A model generated the notes under the pieces. It searched no databases and had not been told where the DNA came from. It saw only the letters and a program-made list of their open reading frames with translations. 7,205 nucleotides of DNA from Candidatus Bipolaricaulis sp. (GTDB lineage Bacteria > Bipolaricaulota > Bipolaricaulia > Bipolaricaulales > Bipolaricaulaceae). Numbering within the stretch: position 1 is the first letter of the stretch; each line of letters begins with the position of its first letter. The DNA lies in NCBI GenBank assembly GCA_020062805.1, contig JAGUVP010000067.1, positions 1-7,205 on the forward strand. The letters are read 5' to 3'. Shown here in pieces: positions 5,431 through 7,205 of this stretch. Both the position numbers and the translations under genes were made by a program.

Positions 5431-6099
5431 ATGAGAGGGAAGACGCGGAAGCTCGTCTGGAACGTGGTGAGTCTGCTCGCGCTTCTGACCGCGGGCATCG
5501 TGCTTGCCGGGTGCGATCTCCTCAATCCGATCGGCCCGACCCAGCCGCCCGACCTGGCCCCCACTGGCGTCACGGCGTCGACGGGCCAGTTCGAGGACCA
5601 GGTCCGGATCACGTGGCTCCCTGTGGAGCGAGCGACCAGCTACCGCGTGTTCCGCGCTCCGACCCGCGACGGTGACTACCAGCTCCTCGGCAGCGAGTCG
5701 TCTCTCGTGTACACCGACCAGGTGGGAACGGAGAATCAGGGCCGCCTGTACTGGTACAAGGTCGAGGCGTGCAACTCGGTGGGATGTGGGCCGCACTCAG
5801 TCGCCGTGTCGGGCTACGCCGGGTACCCCCCCGCTCCCACCAACGTTCGGGCGAGTACCACGTACGGGGACAAGATTGTCGTCAGCTGGGACCCGGTGCC
5901 TGGGGCCACCTATTACCAGGTGTATCGGGAGCGAAACCCTGACCAAGGGTTCACGATTGTGCCAGGCGGGGACAACGTCGTGTCCGCATCTTTCGACGAC
6001 ACGACAGCGACGCCGGGCACCTGGTACTGGTACCGCGTAAAGGCGTGCCACGCTAACGGCTGCAGCGCCCTCTCTCAGCCAGCCTCCGGCAGGCGGTAA
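5431..6099 (+). CDS. lipoprotein with two fibronectin type III domains
   Basis: 222 residues. A signal peptide with hydrophobic core (8-25) ends in lipobox LAGC, so Cys28 should be lipidated and anchor the protein to a membrane surface. Asp29 follows it, which in Enterobacteria means inner-membrane retention; whether that rule holds here is unknown. Two fibronectin type III repeats follow: about 42-128 (PTGVTAS, ITWLPVERATSYRVFRA, YWYKVEAC) and about 133-220 (PTNVRAS, VSWDPVPGATYYQVYRE, YWYRVKAC). Each ends with the same cysteine spacing, AC-4-C (C114/C119; C206/C211), probably a disulfide in a hairpin. Such domains bind proteins or carbohydrates at the surface. The ATG at 5431 is preferred: GAGGAGGGG lies seven bases upstream and the signal peptide starts correctly; ATG 5401 would add ten charged residues. 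It starts 31 bases after the HAD-HD gene and is probably cotranscribed. Confidence 0.85.
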   Translation: MRGKTRKLVWNVVSLLALLTAGIVLAGCDLLNPIGPTQPPDLAPTGVTASTGQFEDQVRITWLPVERATSYRVFRAPTRDGDYQLLGSESSLVYTDQVGTENQGRLYWYKVEACNSVGCGPHSVAVSGYAGYPPAPTNVRASTTYGDKIVVSWDPVPGATYYQVYRERNPDQGFTIVPGGDNVVSASFDDTTATPGTWYWYRVKACHANGCSALSQPASGRR

Positions 6100-6102
6100 G
6101 CG

Positions 6103-6123
6103 GTCCGGGCGGGCTCGCCCGAC
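6103..6123. other. GC-rich hairpin between convergent lipoprotein genes
   Basis: CGGGCG (6106-6111) pairs with CGCCCG (6116-6121) around a GGCT loop; with a bulged C the stem can instead extend through GTC/GAC. It sits four bases after the fibronectin gene's stop, in a 51-base gap before the end of the opposing gene. No T-run follows on either strand, so it is at best a weak terminator or an RNA end stabiliser. Confidence 0.4.
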
Positions 6124-6150
6124 ACCAGCGGTGGACACGTAGGGCCTCAG

Positions 6151-6579
6151 CTACGGGTGCCCTCTCCCCACCGTGATCCGCACCAAGTCGTGGCTCCCGT
6201 TGCGGGCGTCATCGTAGACATGGAGTTGGGCCTCGAAGGTCATCACGTCCACCCCGTCGGGAAGCGTGTAGACGTGCACGATCTCCTGGCGATCGATGGA
6301 CACGACGGCCATTGGTTCTGACATGAACCTTGTTCCGTCACCGAAGCTCAGAGAGAACAACTCGATCTTCCGGCCTTCCCTTGGCCGCGCGGAGACGTAG
6401 AACGTGACGGGCTCTCCCGCCGGCACGGAGATCGGAACCGCCTCGAGGCTCACGATGGGGCCCTTGGGCACAGGACCAAACAGAGCTTCTTGGAGTCGGG
6501 CGCATCCCAGCAGGACCACCAGTAGACCGGCTATGATCAGTCCCCCACCTACGATCCTGCCGATGTTCCGGCTCGTCAT
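6151..6579 (-). CDS. lipoprotein with PKD-like domain
   Basis: 142 residues. The signal peptide (hydrophobic 9-25) ends in VVLLGC, making Cys26 the lipidation site. After a short linker, residues about 42-138 resemble a PKD/Ig-like beta-sandwich: VSLEAVPISVPAGEPVTFYV, the hallmark SFGDGT at 78-83, and IVHVYTLPDG followed by a final EAQLHVYDDA and VRITVG strand. PKD domains usually mediate protein or polysaccharide contact at the cell surface; the partner here is unknown. The start at 6579 is preferred because the near-perfect ribosome site GGAGGTGATC lies eight bases upstream; the in-frame GTG at 6588 is part of that site and cannot also be the start. It converges on the fibronectin lipoprotein, and lies downstream of the transporter fragment with a separate promoter. 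Confidence 0.78.
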   Translation of the reverse strand: MTSRNIGRIVGGGLIIAGLLVVLLGCARLQEALFGPVPKGPIVSLEAVPISVPAGEPVTFYVSARPREGRKIELFSLSFGDGTRFMSEPMAVVSIDRQEIVHVYTLPDGVDVMTFEAQLHVYDDARNGSHDLVRITVGRGHP

Positions 6580-6597
6580 CTCGATCACCTCCGGTTG

Positions 6598-6625
6598 ATT
6601 CTATGTCCGAGGCCGTAGTTATCAA
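6598..6625 (-). promoter_or_regulatory. sigma70-type promoter for the PKD-like lipoprotein gene
   Basis: On the minus strand, TTGATA (6625-6620) and TAGAAT (6603-6598) are 16 bases apart and are the best -35/-10 pair in the window, in an A/T-richer patch than its surroundings. The predicted start of transcription (about 6591) falls close to or inside the ribosome site, so the real start may lie a few bases off or the pair may be partly fortuitous. Confidence 0.45.
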
Positions 6626-6692
6626 CTAGAGCACAGCCCGCACCTGCAGCATGACAGAGATCTGGTCGATCTTCTTGCTTGCCGCAGTCAGG

Positions 6693-7202
6693 TCAAGCCC
6701 GTAGCGCGAGCACCCCCGCGATCACGAGCATCCCCCCCATGACTTGGCCAGGGGCCATCCCCTCGCCCAGGGCGAGCCACGCCCAGGCCGCGGCCAGGAT
6801 GGGCTCCAGGGTCGCCACGATCGCGGCTCGGCTCGCCTCCAGCCTCCGGAGAGCCATGAGGTACAGCCCGTAGGCGAGGATCGAGGGGAACACGGCGAGG
6901 GCCACGATGAGGAGCCATCCTTGAATGGGGAGGACGGGGAGGACCGCGCCTTGGCCTCCCCACAGCCCTGTCAAGAACATCCCGCCGAACAGGAACCCGT
7001 AGAACATCACCGTCCACGGATCGACCCGAACCAAGAGCCGCTTCCCCATCATGTTGTAGGCGGCGAGGCAGAGGGCGTTCCCGAAAGCGTAGCCCAGGCC
7101 GATGAGGTTGCCCTGAAGGGCTCCAAGTTCGTGGCCGCCCGCTACGAGGAATACCCCTCCCGCGGTGAGGACCAAAGCAAGGAGCTTCCGCGCGGTGAAC
7201 GG
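6693..7202 (-). CDS. EamA/DMT-family transporter, C-terminal half (5' end at or beyond window edge)
   Basis: The frame reads back from the TGA at 6693-6695 to 7202, 169 residues, where it meets TAG in the last three bases of the window. It holds the second EamA repeat of a drug/metabolite-type inner-membrane transporter: five hydrophobic segments, with LGYAFGNALCLAAYNMMGKR, FPSILAYGLYLMALRRLEAS and the closing LEPILAAAWAWLALGE followed by MGGMLVIAGVLAL. Full members have ten helices and about 280-300 residues, so the first half should lie to the right of the window. Substrate is unknown; the family moves amino acids, metabolites and drugs. No ribosome site or true start is visible inside the window; the TTG at 7175 is within a conserved helix. 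The amber codon raises the chance that the gene is broken or the end base-called wrongly. Confidence 0.8.
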   Translation of the reverse strand, partial: PFTARKLLALVLTAGGVFLVAGGHELGALQGNLIGLGYAFGNALCLAAYNMMGKRLLVRVDPWTVMFYGFLFGGMFLTGLWGGQGAVLPVLPIQGWLLIVALAVFPSILAYGLYLMALRRLEASRAAIVATLEPILAAAWAWLALGEGMAPGQVMGGMLVIAGVLALRA

Positions 7203-7205
7203 CTA
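7203..7205 (-). other. in-frame amber codon at a conserved Glu position of the EamA frame
   Basis: TAG on the minus strand lies directly before the codons for PFTARKLLALVL. In the second EamA repeat of the same protein, GMAPGQVMGGML follows the Glu of LALGE; aligning the two repeats puts the TAG on that Glu. A single change from GAG would make it. It is at the extreme edge, so it may be an assembly or sequencing error. Confidence 0.5.

Noticed and set aside
4819..5796. Long open frame (325 codons) on the minus strand opposite the HAD-HD and fibronectin genes
   Set aside because: Its translation is arginine/glycine/proline-rich with no domain signature, as expected of an antisense shadow in GC-rich DNA, while the plus strand encodes two clear domain proteins.
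6626..6710. Short minus-strand open tail between the transporter and the PKD-like lipoprotein (reading ...KKIDQISVMLQVRAVL)
   Set aside because: It has no start with a ribosome site and would need a frameshift out of the transporter, whose own C-terminus ends naturally at GVLALRA. Too short to support as a gene.

Overview
The window is GC-rich, densely coded DNA from a bacterium. The fragment of a 2-oxoacid:ferredoxin oxidoreductase points to anaerobic, ferredoxin-based metabolism. Strong Shine-Dalgarno sites (AGGAGG type) sit beside a few apparently leaderless starts. The two lipobox-bearing lipoproteins and exported helical proteins suit a diderm-like or lipoprotein-rich envelope. A deep-branching thermophilic or anaerobic lineage such as Bipolaricaulota (Acetothermia/OP1) is my guess from protein style only; no marker gene confirms it. 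Both window ends cut into genes, so this may be a whole short contig.

Layout. 2-460 (+) is the C-terminal half of a 2-oxoacid:ferredoxin oxidoreductase beta subunit. 561-1385 (+) is a SAM-dependent methyltransferase. Its stop codon, and that of the convergent gene at 1418-2023 (-), lie inside a degenerate heptamer repeat array (1382-1430). 1418-3736 is the most interesting part. A membrane-anchored one-component regulator (2087-2989, -) has an OmpR-type DNA-binding domain placed after two membrane segments and an extracytoplasmic sensor. It is flanked by two small exported helical proteins: 1418-2023 (-) downstream of it and 3128-3736 (+) divergent from it. Both exported-protein genes are preceded, in the same orientation, by an identical 14-base element, TTGACCGGCTGTTG. 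In each case this opens an array of 11-base units that ends 5-6 bases before a TAnnnT -10 box. Direct repeats of 11 bases are the usual target of OmpR/PhoB-type winged helices, so I infer a self-contained envelope-sensing regulon.

3759-3793 is a clear intrinsic terminator. After it comes a likely operon on +: a RimJ/RimL-like GNAT acetyltransferase (3809-4315), a HAD-HD fusion hydrolase (4326-5399) and a lipoprotein with two fibronectin type III domains (5431-6099). Facing it is a second lipoprotein with a PKD-like domain (6151-6579, -) that has its own promoter. Last is the C-terminal half of an EamA/DMT transporter (6693-7202, -). Its frame meets an amber codon in the last three bases of the window, at a place where the family normally has a conserved glutamate.

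No rRNA, tRNA, CRISPR array, insertion sequence or integrase was seen.
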